Below, in pieces: positions 11,973 through 22,900 of a DNA stretch of 64,000 nt. The stretch lies in NCBI GenBank assembly GCA_963576725.1, contig OY755241.1, forward strand, positions 26,662,853 to 26,726,852. The letters are read 5' to 3'. This DNA comes from Azorinus chamasolen (lineage: Eukaryota > Mollusca > Bivalvia > Cardiida > Solecurtidae). The position numbers and the translations under genes are program-made. Position 1 is the first letter of the stretch. Each line of letters begins with the position of its first letter. The notes below the pieces were generated by a model. That model was given only the letters and a program-made list of their open reading frames with translations, was not told the DNA's origin and did not search any database.

Positions 11973-11992
11973 CTCATTATCTTGATCTGGGT

Positions 11993-12250
11993 CTAGTGAA
12001 TGTCGGATCGACGGTTGACCCTGTCCTCCGATCCATGGTCGTTTAAAGTACCATCCTCTTCAACCAGACTTACTTTTAACTTGGGACATTCCCTCTTGAA
12101 ATGACCAACTTCACCGCATTCAAAGCAGGTACTATTTTGCGGCGTCCTTCCCCTTGATGGTGAGGGTGAACGAGAACGAGACTTCACAACTCTAGTCAAC
12201 AGTTCTTCTATATGACCATCAGTGTCGATGGGCCGTAAAATACCATTCAT
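11993..12250 (-). CDS. Gypsy nucleocapsid (CCHC zinc knuckle), cut off from Gag
   Basis: An 85-codon frame with an RS-rich stretch and one zinc knuckle, [14 protein letters not shown]. Such knuckles bind the genomic RNA during packaging. It is the C-terminal part of Gag: the 52-bp insertion at 12,212-12,263 moves it out of the Gag frame, and the apparent start codon comes from the inserted repeat. It ends at a TAG just upstream of pol. Confidence 0.85.
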   Translation of the reverse strand: MNGILRPIDTDGHIEELLTRVVKSRSRSPSPSRGRTPQNSTCFECGEVGHFKRECPKLKVSLVEEDGTLNDHGSEDRVNRRSDIH

Positions 12251-12263
12251 TCATTCATTCTAT
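12212..12263 (+). mobile_element. 52-bp LINE 3'-tail insertion inside gag
   Basis: The sequence from ATGACCATCAGTGTCGATGG through the ATTC repeats matches the 3' end of the I-like LINE in this window (31,169-35,443) with one mismatch. TTCTAT occurs at 12,206-12,211 and again at 12,258-12,263 as a 6-bp target duplication. It is an extremely 5'-truncated LINE insertion. Its 52 bp shift the frame by one and create the Gag stop codon. Confidence 0.85.
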
Positions 12264-13748
12264 CCTGCCGAACTTCTGGTCTAACCTATTGATTCTGTCA
12301 TCCATCCTATGATCTAACCTATTTATTCGGTCATCCATATTCTGATCTAAACTTTTCATCTTCAGGTCTAAACCAGCAAATTCATCTTCCAAAGTCTTGG
12401 TCCTTTTCTCCAACTCAGACTTGGTGTCGGTGAATCTAACCTTCGGTGGAGGGGATGAGGCTCGGTTTCTATTTCCAGCTGACATAGCCAGAACCTCATA
12501 ATCCTGCTGCCACCTGTCATCATAATCAGAATCTACAAACTGAATATTCCTTCGTGCATTAGGAATATTCCTGCCATAGATTATCTTATTATTATGCTGG
12601 TGCCATTTTATAATATCCAGGGCTTGTTCCACTGTTCTCGGTTTCGAGTTAATGGCGTAAAGTCCGGCTTCTTTATCACTTAGGCCTTGACAGAACTTAA
12701 ACACTGCCTGCTTCTGAATATAGTCTTCTGGCAGATTTTTGAAAGCAGTAGTCGCCAGGGTTACTACTCGATCAGCCCATTCAACTACTTTTTCTTCTAC
12801 CCTCTGCTTTGTGAATTGGAATTGCATCTGGGTAGTTTCAGGCAATTCCTGCAGTCCAAACCGGTTTTCCATTTTCTTAACTAAGTCGAAAAACTCTATA
12901 TCCGGTTCCTTTTCTGTCAGTGTGCTATAATAATCACTGGCTTTTCCCTCCAAACTCCAGCAAAGGTAATTCTTTCTTAATTTGGCATTCCACCCTTGTT
13001 CATCAGCATAAGTGGTGAATTTAGCAAAGAAGGGTTTCCATTTGGTACTGCCATCGAAAGCAATGGTTCTCGGCATGTTCACAACTTTATCCGGTTTCGC
13101 TCTTCCAGGATATTGTGGTGCTGCCATTTGTGCAGGTTGTCTAGCACAATTCATAGTCTGTGTATAATCATACCCTACACCTTGATTATACAAAGGTTGG
13201 GTTCCATAACCGTAGTGTGGCGATTGGGGCGCATACGGATTTGGCGGTGGGTATCTTGGAAATGGTGAAAAAGATACCGGTGGTGGTGTCATTGCTGTCG
13301 GACCAGACATACTTGGTAATGCCATTGACGGTAAAGACATATGTGGCGATGCCATCGGTGGTGGACCAGACAAGTGTGTCGACGCCATCGATGGTGGGCA
13401 TGACATATGCGGCGATGCCATTGACGGTAGGCCGGACATATGTGGTGACGCCATTGATGATAGACCGGACATGTATGCTGTTGCCATAGCTCCAGCTGGA
13501 TCTGCACTGGTTGGTGGAATGGTTGCATAAGACCTATCATGCTTTCCCCCCGGTACAAAAACAGAAAAGTCTAGCAAAGGAACAAGCATCTCTGCACCCC
13601 TTAAGTATGGCAAGTTCAAAATGTGGTTCTCATTGAGATTGCCTACAAGATCCCTTAGATCTATGATCTGCTCAGCCAATCTACGTCCAACACCAGGTAA
13701 TGTCGTTAATTCACGGCACCCACAGTAATTTATCTTTACTCGCGACAT
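12255..13748 (-). CDS. gag: Gypsy Gag with N-terminal helix-hairpin-helix-like domain
   Basis: A 497-residue structural protein. Residues about 10-60 (LTTLPGVGRRLAEQII and following) resemble the ComEA-type helix-hairpin-helix, a DNA-binding fold that is unusual in Gag. Residues about 94-150 are tandem Met/Ser/Pro repeats of the MASPHMSG type. Residues about 215-400 match the retrotransposon capsid region, with a WKPFFAKF start. The C-terminus contains repeated DDRINRLD heptad-like units, probably a coiled coil. The stop codon lies in the inserted LINE tail, so the natural protein would have continued into the zinc knuckle. The ATG at 13,748 is the first in frame. Confidence 0.9.
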   Translation of the reverse strand: MSRVKINYCGCRELTTLPGVGRRLAEQIIDLRDLVGNLNENHILNLPYLRGAEMLVPLLDFSVFVPGGKHDRSYATIPPTSADPAGAMATAYMSGLSSMASPHMSGLPSMASPHMSCPPSMASTHLSGPPPMASPHMSLPSMALPSMSGPTAMTPPPVSFSPFPRYPPPNPYAPQSPHYGYGTQPLYNQGVGYDYTQTMNCARQPAQMAAPQYPGRAKPDKVVNMPRTIAFDGSTKWKPFFAKFTTYADEQGWNAKLRKNYLCWSLEGKASDYYSTLTEKEPDIEFFDLVKKMENRFGLQELPETTQMQFQFTKQRVEEKVVEWADRVVTLATTAFKNLPEDYIQKQAVFKFCQGLSDKEAGLYAINSKPRTVEQALDIIKWHQHNNKIIYGRNIPNARRNIQFVDSDYDDRWQQDYEVLAMSAGNRNRASSPPPKVRFTDTKSELEKRTKTLEDEFAGLDLKMKSLDQNMDDRINRLDHRMDDRINRLDQKFGRIE

Positions 13749-13817
13749 TGTGCAAGGTAACCTTTATTTAGTATCAGAAAATAACAATACCGAATTCATG
13801 CAAATTTATACCTATAT

Positions 13818-13920
13818 TTGTTCGGTTTACCAGAACAATAAGATATCAAAATCAGTTATATTTCTGAAGAAATTCCAAAAAATGAACTTAAATAATAGTT
13901 CGGATATGTTCCAGAACAAT
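13818..13920 (-). promoter_or_regulatory. Two hairpins just upstream of gag
   Basis: Stem-loops at 13,818-13,838 (TTGTTC/GAACAA, loop GGTTTACCA) and 13,895-13,920 (ATAGTTC/GAACAAT with one mismatch, loop GGATATGTTCCA). The loops start GG and end CCA like those between pol and ORF3, though their lengths are 9 and 12. Confidence 0.65.
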
Positions 13921-14472
13921 ATTTAGATTTCAAATTTATTAAAGTTACAAGAAAGAAATGTACACCTTCAATGTGTTCATTAATTAAATGTAATTAATTC
14001 ACTATAGACAGACCTTTTCACCTTTAATGATAGAACATTAGTCCACTATTTCTAATTAGAAAATTAATATATGTGTTCTAAAGAAAATAAAGTTATTGTT
14101 ATTGCCAAAATTGTAATAAATGAAATAGAATTATACGTACAAATTCCTGAAAGAGAGCGGTTATGTCAATAACATGCACTCCAATTTCAAATACACAGAC
14201 AAATAGCCAAAAAAACTATGTATGTAATTTATTTTTATTTTTAGTCAACCTCAGTTCCTAAAAAGTGAAATGAATTCTCTTTGAACAAATTCAAAATTAG
14301 TTGCATAAAACAACCAGTGTACTTGTTTGACACTGAATTTCAATGTAAATATGAATTTTTTATTGAATGTTTTAACAGAAAATAGAATTTACTGTATCTT
14401 TCAATCTTGGATTACCCAAAGACTGTGCAATATCAGCTTATTCTAGATATTGTGCAAAATATACAAAAACTC
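13921..14472 (-). other. Gypsy 5' leader, no gene
   Basis: AT-rich untranslated leader between the hairpin clusters. No open frame of note and no clear splice site. Confidence 0.6.
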
Positions 14473-14616
14473 CGATTTGGGTCCCACCCAAAACCGAAAG
14501 TAAACAAAAACACGTGTAACGGTCCCACCGATACCACGTGGAATAATACAAATAAAGATTCGGTCCCACCAGAACCTTAAAACATGTATAGACCCTAATT
14601 ATCAGTCCCACTGATA
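14473..14616 (-). promoter_or_regulatory. Four 5'-leader hairpins sharing one loop
   Basis: Stem-loops centred at 14,484, 14,525, 14,566 and 14,608 all expose the plus-strand loop TCCCA (UGGGA in the RNA). Closing stems differ: TTTGGG/CCCAAA; CGG/CCG inside a CACGTG/CACGTG outer stem; TTCGG/CC-A-GAA with a bulge; ATCAG/CTGAT. Constant loops on changing stems near the 5' end suggest a packaging or dimerisation signal (inference). Confidence 0.78.
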
Positions 14617-14760
14617 CCTTAGAGGTCGATAATGTGCAGGTTTTTAAGCTAAAAGACCAAGTTCACATCTTCGAACCACGAGGTTTCATTTTCTCAAATG
14701 GCAGGTCGAGTGAAAGTTTGACTGGCAATTGCTCAAATTCTAGCACAAATACAGTTCAAT

Positions 14761-14777
14761 TGGTGCTCGCAGCGCCA
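14761..14777 (-). other. Gypsy primer-binding site candidate
   Basis: Two bases inside the 5' LTR, element sense reads TGGCGCTGCGAGCACCA. It begins TGG as expected for pairing with a tRNA 3' CCA end. Which tRNA it matches was not determined. Confidence 0.6.
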
Positions 14778-14779
14778 AT

Positions 14780-14995
14780 ATAGTAAAATTACAACTCACC
14801 AGAGTCCAAAGTCGCTCCCAGCGGCCTGGCACATGGTCATAATAGTTAACTAACGGAGCTCAATAATTGTGCGTCTTGCGTCTTTCAGTTATATGAATAG
14901 TCTCGCGGGCGGAAGTGGAACTGTGGTCACGTGACCCTCGGTCTCGTCGGTCTCCCTATTCTCCGGGACCTCTAAAAGATCTCGGTTTCACTACA
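14780..14995 (-). repeat. Gypsy 5' LTR
   Basis: A 216-bp LTR, identical to the 3' LTR except for one base. It is followed on the right by GTATT at 14,996-15,000, matching the duplication at the other end. Confidence 0.95.
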
Positions 14996-15129
14996 GTATT
15001 GAAGTGTAAATAGTGGGTGATGTAAATTTCAATTTCGTGATCGGTAGATTCTGTACACTCATTATCAGTGATATCCATAGAATATTTGTAAAATTGTTAC
15101 AAATATTTACAGATTGAAGAAAAGATTAG

Positions 15130-15830
15130 TCCACACATGTAGTGAAGTCAGACTATTTTTCAAATTGCAAATAAACCTAGGTTGTTGTATACCACTGGAA
15201 AGATATTTGAAAAAGAAACACATTGCTGTTTATTATAGCCTCGTATCACTTACACTTATCATCACAGAGTTATGGCCCCTTGAAATATAAAAAAATAGGA
15301 AAGTTTCCGGACAATATTGTGACACAAGCTTTTTTTTCAAAACTTCAAATAAACTTAGGTTGTTATATACCATTTGAAAGATCTTTAAAAAAAATAATTT
15401 GCTGTTTATTACAGCCTCATATCACTTATCATCACAGAGTTATGGCCCCTTGAAATATAAAAAAAAATAGGAAAGTTTCCGGACAATATTGTGACACAAG
15501 CTTTTTTTTTCAAACTTCAAATAAACCTAGGTTGTTATATACAATTGGAAAGATCTTGAAAAAAGAAACAATTTGCTGTTTATTACAGCCTCATATCACT
15601 TATCATTACAGAGTTAATGGTCCCTTGAAATATAAAAAAAAGATGGAAAGTTTCCTGAAAATATTTTGGACACGAGCTCCATTTTTAAAACTTCAAATAA
15701 ACCTTGTTTGATATATACCATTTTAAAGATCTTTGAAAAAAAATGCTGTTTATTTCAACCTTATTTCACTTATCATTACAAGAGTTATATCCCCTTGACA
15801 TATAAAATATAAGACAGTTTCTGGAAATAG
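15130..15830. repeat. Tandem repeat, four diverged units of about 172 bp
   Basis: The block containing GAGTTATGGCCCCTTGAAAT recurs near 15,263, 15,434, 15,609 and 15,779, with TTCAAATAAACCTAGGTTG between. Units are diverged and carry variable A and T runs. No protein is encoded. It resembles the array core of bivalve tandem-repeat MITEs, but terminal inverted repeats were not found. Confidence 0.8.
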
Positions 15831-16336
15831 ACTTGACAGACAACGGACACAAAGTGACACAAAAAGAAAAGCTCACCATTAACTTTTCAACCCTAATCAC
15901 CTGAAACAGAAAGGCATTGATCCACATGAAAATTTGGAGCAATTTATTTATCAATGAATACTGACGTCAGCAATCGTCGCCATATTGGAACCCCCTTCTG
16001 ACCTCACGTTAACTTGTGATCGAAACTATATAATAATTTGCGATAAGTTCACATAACATTTACTTGCTGGCTCATATGGTACACTGCTAACAAAATTAAT
16101 GTTTCTATCTGCAGTGTTGCAAGAGCAAAAAAACATGCACAAATAAAAGAACTAAATCTAACACATTACTTTATGCCTCTTGAGTCTTGTCCTAAACTAA
16201 TATTTCAAGGTCATGTGATTCAAGGTCACTGTCCAGGCGGTGGTAAGTGTAGACCGCTGGGTCCTGGTCATAAACTTTGTTAAACCAGTCTGGGAAACTG
16301 GGTACCTGAAATAATTAATTCCTTACCGTTAACGGA
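15831..16336. other. No gene recognised
   Basis: Intergenic sequence between the tandem repeats and Polinton copy 1. No ORF, RNA gene or repeat could be supported. Confidence 0.4.
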
Positions 16337-16337
16337 A

Positions 16338-16540
16338 GTAGTGTAAAAACCATACCTCCGTGCGCCTGCTCCAGAAGGTGACCTCCTAGCGCCTGCTGTA
16401 GAAGGTGACCTGCAGCAGGTACCAAAATAGGCTAAGGTCACCTAGGTCAGGGCTCACCTACTGTAGCAAGGTGAGCCCGGACGGAGGTTCTAAAATAGGT
16501 CAACTGGATCATGACTCGCCTACTGCAGCAGGTGTTAAGG
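16338..16540. repeat. Polinton copy 1 left terminus with inverted sub-repeats
   Basis: After the shared AGTAGTGTAAAAACC terminus come short repeats built on GCCTGCTnnAGAAGGTGACC, and inverted pairs such as CCTCCG with CGGAGG. Copy 2 has an unrelated but also self-complementary sequence here, so structure rather than sequence seems retained. Confidence 0.6.
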
Positions 16541-17290
16541 GGGTCCCCTAGTGCAAATAACAAAGTGCTGCCAGCACTTACAGAAAAAACCTATGCTTGT
16601 GAATATATGAGTCCATCTTATAACACAGTGGTTGTCAGCCCTGTACTTAACCTCATTATTCTGCGTAAAATGTCAACCCTAACTATATATATATAAAGCC
16701 ACACCGCTAAAATATTTCATTTTAGAGAGTAGAGACCTAGAGAATGAATGATAAGAAAAAGGAACAACTCCTACAAGGATATTATTATCATGCTGGAAAT
16801 CCTGGGGCTTTTAGTGGACCACAGAAGCTGTTTCAAGCACTGAATCAGATGTATCCAGGACAAATATCTCTACAGTTCATCAAAACCTGGCTGAATAATC
16901 AGGATGCTTATTCACTCCAGAAACCAGTGAGGCATCGAATTAGAACTGCCAAGTGAGAGTTACGAAAATAAATGAGCAATGGGACATTGATTTGCTATTG
17001 ATGATAAACTTAGCCAAAGAAAATGATGATGTGCGTTATTTGCTGTGTGCCATTGATATTTTCTCTAGGAAATTATGGGTGAAACCCTTGAAAAATAAAA
17101 CTGCTAAATCCGTGTTAGATGCTATGAAGGCTATCTTAAAACAGGCCACACCACAAAAAATTCGCAGTGACAAAGGTTCAGAGTTTGCTAATCGGTGGTT
17201 CAAGACATTTGCTCAAGAAAAGGGGATCTATTTCTTCACTACCAATAATCCCGCTAAAGCCAATTATGTAGAGAGAGTCCAGCGCACCAT

Positions 17291-19572
17291 TAAATGGAAA
17301 AGTAGTAAAGTCAAGCAGGCAAAGCCACATGCAAGACGCAACCACCACCAAAACACCGATAGACAGCATCACACACACACACACACAACCACACACCCAA
17401 ACGCACACGCACACACACGAAATGAACACAGAAAACACCAAAAGACACACAAGAACCAGGGACAAACGTTCCACAACATGAACAAACCACAAGCACAAAG
17501 ACGCAATGCAAACAAAAGGAAGGGTGACAAAGAGAGTACCGCCTTGGCACGGTCAGCAGCAAAAACACCACTGGGGGTTTAAACCGGTTTACGGACGTCC
17601 TAACCTCACACTTCTCTCAAAGTCACCCTAGCTTTACAAATATTGTAAATAAAGGTATCCCCGCTGGACTTACCCACAACATAGACGACGGTGAACACAG
17701 GACAACATGTAAAACATAGCATAATAACTGTGACAATCCGTCAAATATGTACTCAATGACTTTGCTGAAGTCAGAGCACCTGCAGGTAAGCCGTTAAGGG
17801 CACGACAGGGAAAAAATAATACATGAGTCTGGTAAGCTCCTCCTGTATCCAAGTTTAAGAGTATACCATCATAGAGTACTACCCTCGGCCTGTCATCGCG
17901 CAAGCAAAGAGGGAAGCGTAGCTACCGACTGTAAAAGGGTCGATAACCAAACATGCAGTGTGTTGCAATATAATAGGATCATAACCTTTCTTTTTAAATT
18001 TTTTAATGCGTTTTATAAACAAATCATGAAAATGGATATGACCCCGAATTTTCCTAAGTTTGTAGATAACATCCCCATAAAATTCTGGTTGAGAAATGCC
18101 TTGTCGCAGTAACGTCCGTAGATTGCAATTATATTTACTAATGAGAGGTAAATTTCGATAATAAAATTTAGAAAAGGTTTTCCGAAGTTTGTGATATCTG
18201 TAACCTTGCTTAAGAAGTTTATCAGTTATAACTAAATTACGTCTGTTAAAATCTTCAAGCAAAGAACAGGCTCGTGCAAACCTAATAAGTTGAGAAATAT
18301 AAACACCATAAGATGTAGAACGTGGCACATCCCCATCTAGAAAAGGATAATTAACAATTTTAAAATTAAAATCTTCTCTTTTATCGTATACTTTGGACGA
18401 AACTTTATCATTTGTAATTGAAAGATTCAAATCTAGAAATGAAGCATTAATGTCAGATTGATTAGCTTTGTTTAAAGACAGTTCTTTTGGGTAGATTGAA
18501 GAAACCATAGTATCAAAATAAGGATTATCTAAATTCAAAATATCGTCTAAATACCTTGAAGTTTTATTAAAAGCATTAACAATATCGGTCTGTGTATCAG
18601 GTTTTAAGCTAAGCATAAAATCCCTCTCGTAGCAATACAAAAACAAATCTGCAACAAGAGGGGCACAATTTGTACCCATGGGTATACCAACAACTTGACG
18701 ATATATGGTATCTCCATAACGCACAAATATATTATCTAAAAGAAAGGTAAGAGATCTACAAACATCAAGGCAAGTCCACATTGTGTAATGTTCAACTTCT
18801 GAATTCGAAAAGAATGAACGTTGAACATTACAAGCAATGAACATTTTGTTTTCTCTGGCAAAGGTTTTTTCTATTAATTTAATAAGTCTATCCTTTATAA
18901 GATGGTGAGGTAGAGTAGTATAGAGTGTAGAGAAATCATAAGAGCTCAGTAAAGAAATGTTATACTGTTCATTTTCAAGTTTTGTTAAAACATCATTTGA
19001 ATTTTTTATGGACCAAAAAACATTAATACCAGAATTTTCATATATTTTATCACAGTAGCGTTTAACATGTTCTTTGATCGTAGTAAGACAGGACGTCAAA
19101 AGTATAGATAATTTAGTAGTGGTACAACAGCTAGAGTTGGCAATAAAACGCGACTTATAAGGGTTTTTATGTAGTTTCGGAATCCAGTACAAAGTAGAAA
19201 GTTTATGTTGTTTTATGTTAGGACCAGACTTAAAATCATTGCACATTTTTACATGTTCCGAGACTATATCTTTTTCAGGTGTTTGAACTGTTATATAAGT
19301 TTTTGAATCAGTTAGCTCCTTCTTTAAAACATCAACATAATACAATCTTCAAATAATGATTACATTGTTTGATGCCTTGTCAGCAGGAACAAGAACATAA
19401 TCTGAATGAAAATTAGAAATGTTTTTCTTCAAGTAGCGAAATGTAACTCTAGGTCGAGGTGGTAAAAGATGGTTATTTGATTTGTAAAAAGTTATTCGTG
19501 TATCAATAATATCGAAAATACATTTCTTCCAATCCGAAAGGGCATTAACATCAGCATGTTCTCGTCTTGTAC
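17291..19572 (-). mobile_element. Penelope-type retroelement insertion 1
   Basis: Inserted in the integrase in opposite orientation. The 3' end (plus TAAATGGAAAAGTAG) is the same as in insertion 2. The 3' untranslated part includes a TG/TGCG-rich tract (17,370-17,420) and the block with AAACCGGTTTAAACCCCC. The right border lies between about 19,560 and 19,572, so the element is 5' truncated. No clear target duplication was found. Confidence 0.75.
17879..19560 (-). pseudogene. Penelope-like reverse transcriptase, one stop codon
   Basis: An RT with the GIPMGTNCAPL motif and the YLDD catalytic site, of a type common in mollusc and cnidarian genomes. It carries a TGA at 19,349-19,351 in an otherwise continuous frame. 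The start is missing because the copy is 5' truncated. Canonical Penelope-like elements have a GIY-YIG endonuclease after the RT. None is visible after the RT here, so either it lies in the missing N-terminus (as in the permuted clades) or this family lacks it. Assignment to Penelope-like elements is inference from the RT motifs. Confidence 0.75.
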
Positions 19573-19996
19573 AGCCTTGTACAGAAAGATGAGACATCAA
19601 CGCAACTATCGCTACATCGATGACTTGGATGATATCGTAGCCAGTTATAACGCTACCCCACATCGCAGTTTAGGTGGTTTAGCCCCCAATGATGTCACGG
19701 AAGATAATGAAGCTGATGTGTGGGCTCATCTCTACCTGAAAAACCCCAAACGTGTTCCAAAAGCTAAACCGACCTTCCAGTTGAAATTGGGAGACCTGGT
19801 GAGAATCAGTTTCATTAAGCAACCTTTTCGAAGAGCTTACCAAGAACAGTATACCACAGAAGTGTTCAAAGTGGCAAGCCGTCTACTCAAGCAAGGCATC
19901 CCCATGTATAAACTGAAAGACTTGAAGGGTCTACCCATCAAAGGCAATTTTTACTCCACAGAGCTCCAGAAAGTTGAAAAGGACCAAAACAGTTTA

Positions 19997-22900
19997 TACT
20001 CAGGGAGCCAGTAGTGCCTACCGTGCACCCCCCCCCCCCCCTAGACTTTTTTTCATGGGTACCAAAATGTTCAGAAAAGTGTCCTGAATCAGAATCGCGA
20101 ATGTACTCAAACTTAAATTCTTTTAGGCTATGTGTATTTTAACCGTTTCCATGGCAACCCCCCAGTTTTCGTAATGATGACCCATACCTACAAAATCGCC
20201 CATATCACAGCCAGTTTTTGTCCTAAAACTATAAAATTGGTGCCAAATGGAAGATAAGACATTGTGTTTTTATTTCCAACTTGTTGTTTTAAATTATCTT
20301 ATTTGCATACTCATGAATATTAATGAGAACATTAAAAATAGTAAAAAAAAGTATATAAATAACGTAAAACTTTATTTTTTTTTATCCTACAAATATCAGA
20401 AAATAACTTCAAATGCAGTTTAACATGATGACGAAACCCACAAGAAACAAAATATCCAATTTGAGGACCATAGCATTAATTTTAAGCACCATTTTCACCG
20501 TTTCCATGGCAACACCCTAGTTTTCGTAATGATGGTCCGTACCTGCAAAATTGTCCATATCACAACCAGTTTTTGTCCAAAACCTATAAAACTGGTACCA
20601 AATTGGAGGTAGGACATAGTGCTTTTATTTCCAGTTGTTTTTTTTAAATTGCCTTATTTACATACTCATGAATATTAATGAGAACATCAAAAATAGTAAA
20701 AACAATATAGAAATAACATAAATAATGTAAACTATTCACTTTTTATCCTATAAATATCAGAAAACAATTTCAAATGCAGTTTAACCTGATGACAAAATCC
20801 TCAGAAAACAAAATATCAAATTTGACGACCAAAAATTTAACTCTAAGTAACTTTTTAACTGTTTCCATAGTAACATTCATTTCACTGTGTTCACACAGTT
20901 TTGTTAGTCGACACCTGCCTGCAAAATCTTCCATATCACAGGATGCATTTGTGCTAACTGTATAAAACTGGTACCGAAATAAAGCTAAGACAGTGTGCTT
21001 TGGTTTAAAAGCTATAATTAGGAATTACCTTATTTGCATACGAATGAATATCAATGAGAATAATTAAAAAATAGCAAAAAAATACAAAAATAACGTAAAC
21101 CTCTCAATTTTTATCCTACCATTATCAGAAAACAACTTCAAATGTAGTTTAAAATGATGACAAAATACTCAGAAAGCTAATCATCTTAATTGATACCCAA
21201 ACAATGGACTGTAAGTAAGATTGTAACGGTTTCTATGGTAACCGATCCTTTCACAAATTTTGGAAATTTGACATCCAACTGTAATACTCCGCTAGATCTC
21301 GGTTATTTTTTATGAATCATGAAATCAATTGTTACGAGGCACTGCTTTAATAGTAAATATTACTTTTCTTATATAAACTAATTTGCATATGTATGAATAT
21401 TTATGAGAACAGTAATAGATGTTGATATTTTCGACAGACACCAGTCTTTCTCTTATAAAGCCAACAAATATGGAAATGGTTAGCTAAAGTTTACTATGAT
21501 CACTGAATATCACCAAGATTATTAGATAAATAAGTTTGGGACACATTATATAGCACTGATGGTGATATATCTGTTTCCTATGCAACCATTCTAACCTCAT
21601 TGTTCATATTACAGAGTGTTTACATACCTGCAACATACAAAGATATTGCTGCCTTCTTGGGCGATAATTATAAATGATATAAACATATACCCGGTAGTTG
21701 ATGTATGAATCTTAATGTTAGGTTCACTTTATGCAAATTACCTTATTTGCATCCTCATGAATATTAATTGTTCACTTTATGCAAATTACCTTATTTGCAT
21801 CCTCATGAATATTAATTAGTCAAACAATATGGAAAATAACATGTTTCGCAGTATGCCGAGCACAACATTACACCATTCTCAAAATATAGCTTGCAATGAT
21901 AAATGTACCTTTTGGTGATAAATAAATGAATTTTAATTCTTAAACTGTCTAAAAGATGTTAAAGGGCATGTTTACATCTAGTAAAGGGTTAATCCCACTC
22001 TGCTTTAAAACACCTTTACAGAAAGCTTCTTTGAGTATGCCGACTCAACAAAAATAGACGAATGATATCTCACTAAACCCTTTACCAGCTGAATATCCAT
22101 GTTAGAAATAATGACATCATGGGTATTTATCAGCTAATTTATAAATTGAAGGTCTGACTCTCAGAGCATACCTTAATTAGAGGCTAAAAATGGAACAGTT
22201 TATATTGGATCTTCTCAGGTAATACTCTGATAAGGGCTAGGTCAAGATGATAACATTGCTGTTGAATGTCTGTGGAGCATACCCTTATTATAGGCCATAA
22301 TGTAATCATATCTGTTGAAATCAGGGCATCAAGACTGTTTCTCACTGTTGATATACAATAATCTGGCGAGAACTGGTTAGGCTCACCGTCTTAGATGTGA
22401 AAAAACATTTCTGCCTTGCAGCTTCTAATCGTAAGGAATCAAGGAATTATAGCAATTATTAGTGGTTCACAAAGACCCAATATGCAGATTGATATAGGTG
22501 AGCTGATGCAGAATCTGCTGACACCAGTTCCCTTCGGTATTGGTACGGCTGATGATGGCTTAGCAAGACGGACAAATCAAACTACAAAGGGTCTTAAAAC
22601 ACATCACAGGATTACCAGTTCTCGACAGATGATGGTATATCAAAAGTCGAAACAGTCTTTAAACCCTGAATTCAACACAGGCTTTATGGGCTTTAAAATT
22701 CACTGACACTTTAAAAACAATTACAGAAGATTGTTTGGGGTATCGTAAGTACTTGGCTTTTAACAGTTACCATGGAAGTAGTGCATGGTCATTTTGGTAA
22801 CAGTTTTAGACATAAAATTTATTTATTCATCATCAAAAGGTACATTTATTATTGCAAGCTATACTTGGAGCATGGTTTAATGTTGTGCTCGGCATACTGC

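Larger units (their letters stand above)
3948..14995 (-). mobile_element. Ty3/gypsy LTR retrotransposon, full length and young
   Basis: An 11-kb element reading leftwards, with both LTRs, a primer-binding-site candidate, a polypurine tract, gag, nucleocapsid, pol and an extra ORF. The target duplication is GTATT (3943-3947 and 14,996-15,000). The LTRs differ at one position in 216, which means recent insertion. Pol domain order is protease, RT, RNase H, integrase, as in Ty3/gypsy. Unusual features are an HhH-like N-terminus on Gag, a PHD finger ending Pol, a TatD nuclease domain in the third ORF, and hairpin arrays in every spacer. Gag is interrupted by a 52-bp LINE tail, so this copy is probably not autonomous. 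Confidence 0.95.

Noticed and set aside
15130..15830. Possible CRISPR-like array from evenly spaced repeats
   Set aside because: Units are about 172 bp, diverged, without short identical repeats or unique spacers, in animal DNA. Same for 38,280-39,170 and 42,700-43,900.
17670..17903. 77-residue ORF after the RT stop (also at 25,994-26,227) as a second Penelope protein
   Set aside because: Present in both copies only because the copies are nearly identical; no domain and no spacing or start signal to support it.
22416..22706. Transposase in the centre of the foldback element
   Set aside because: The 96-codon ORF has no catalytic motif or recognisable similarity.
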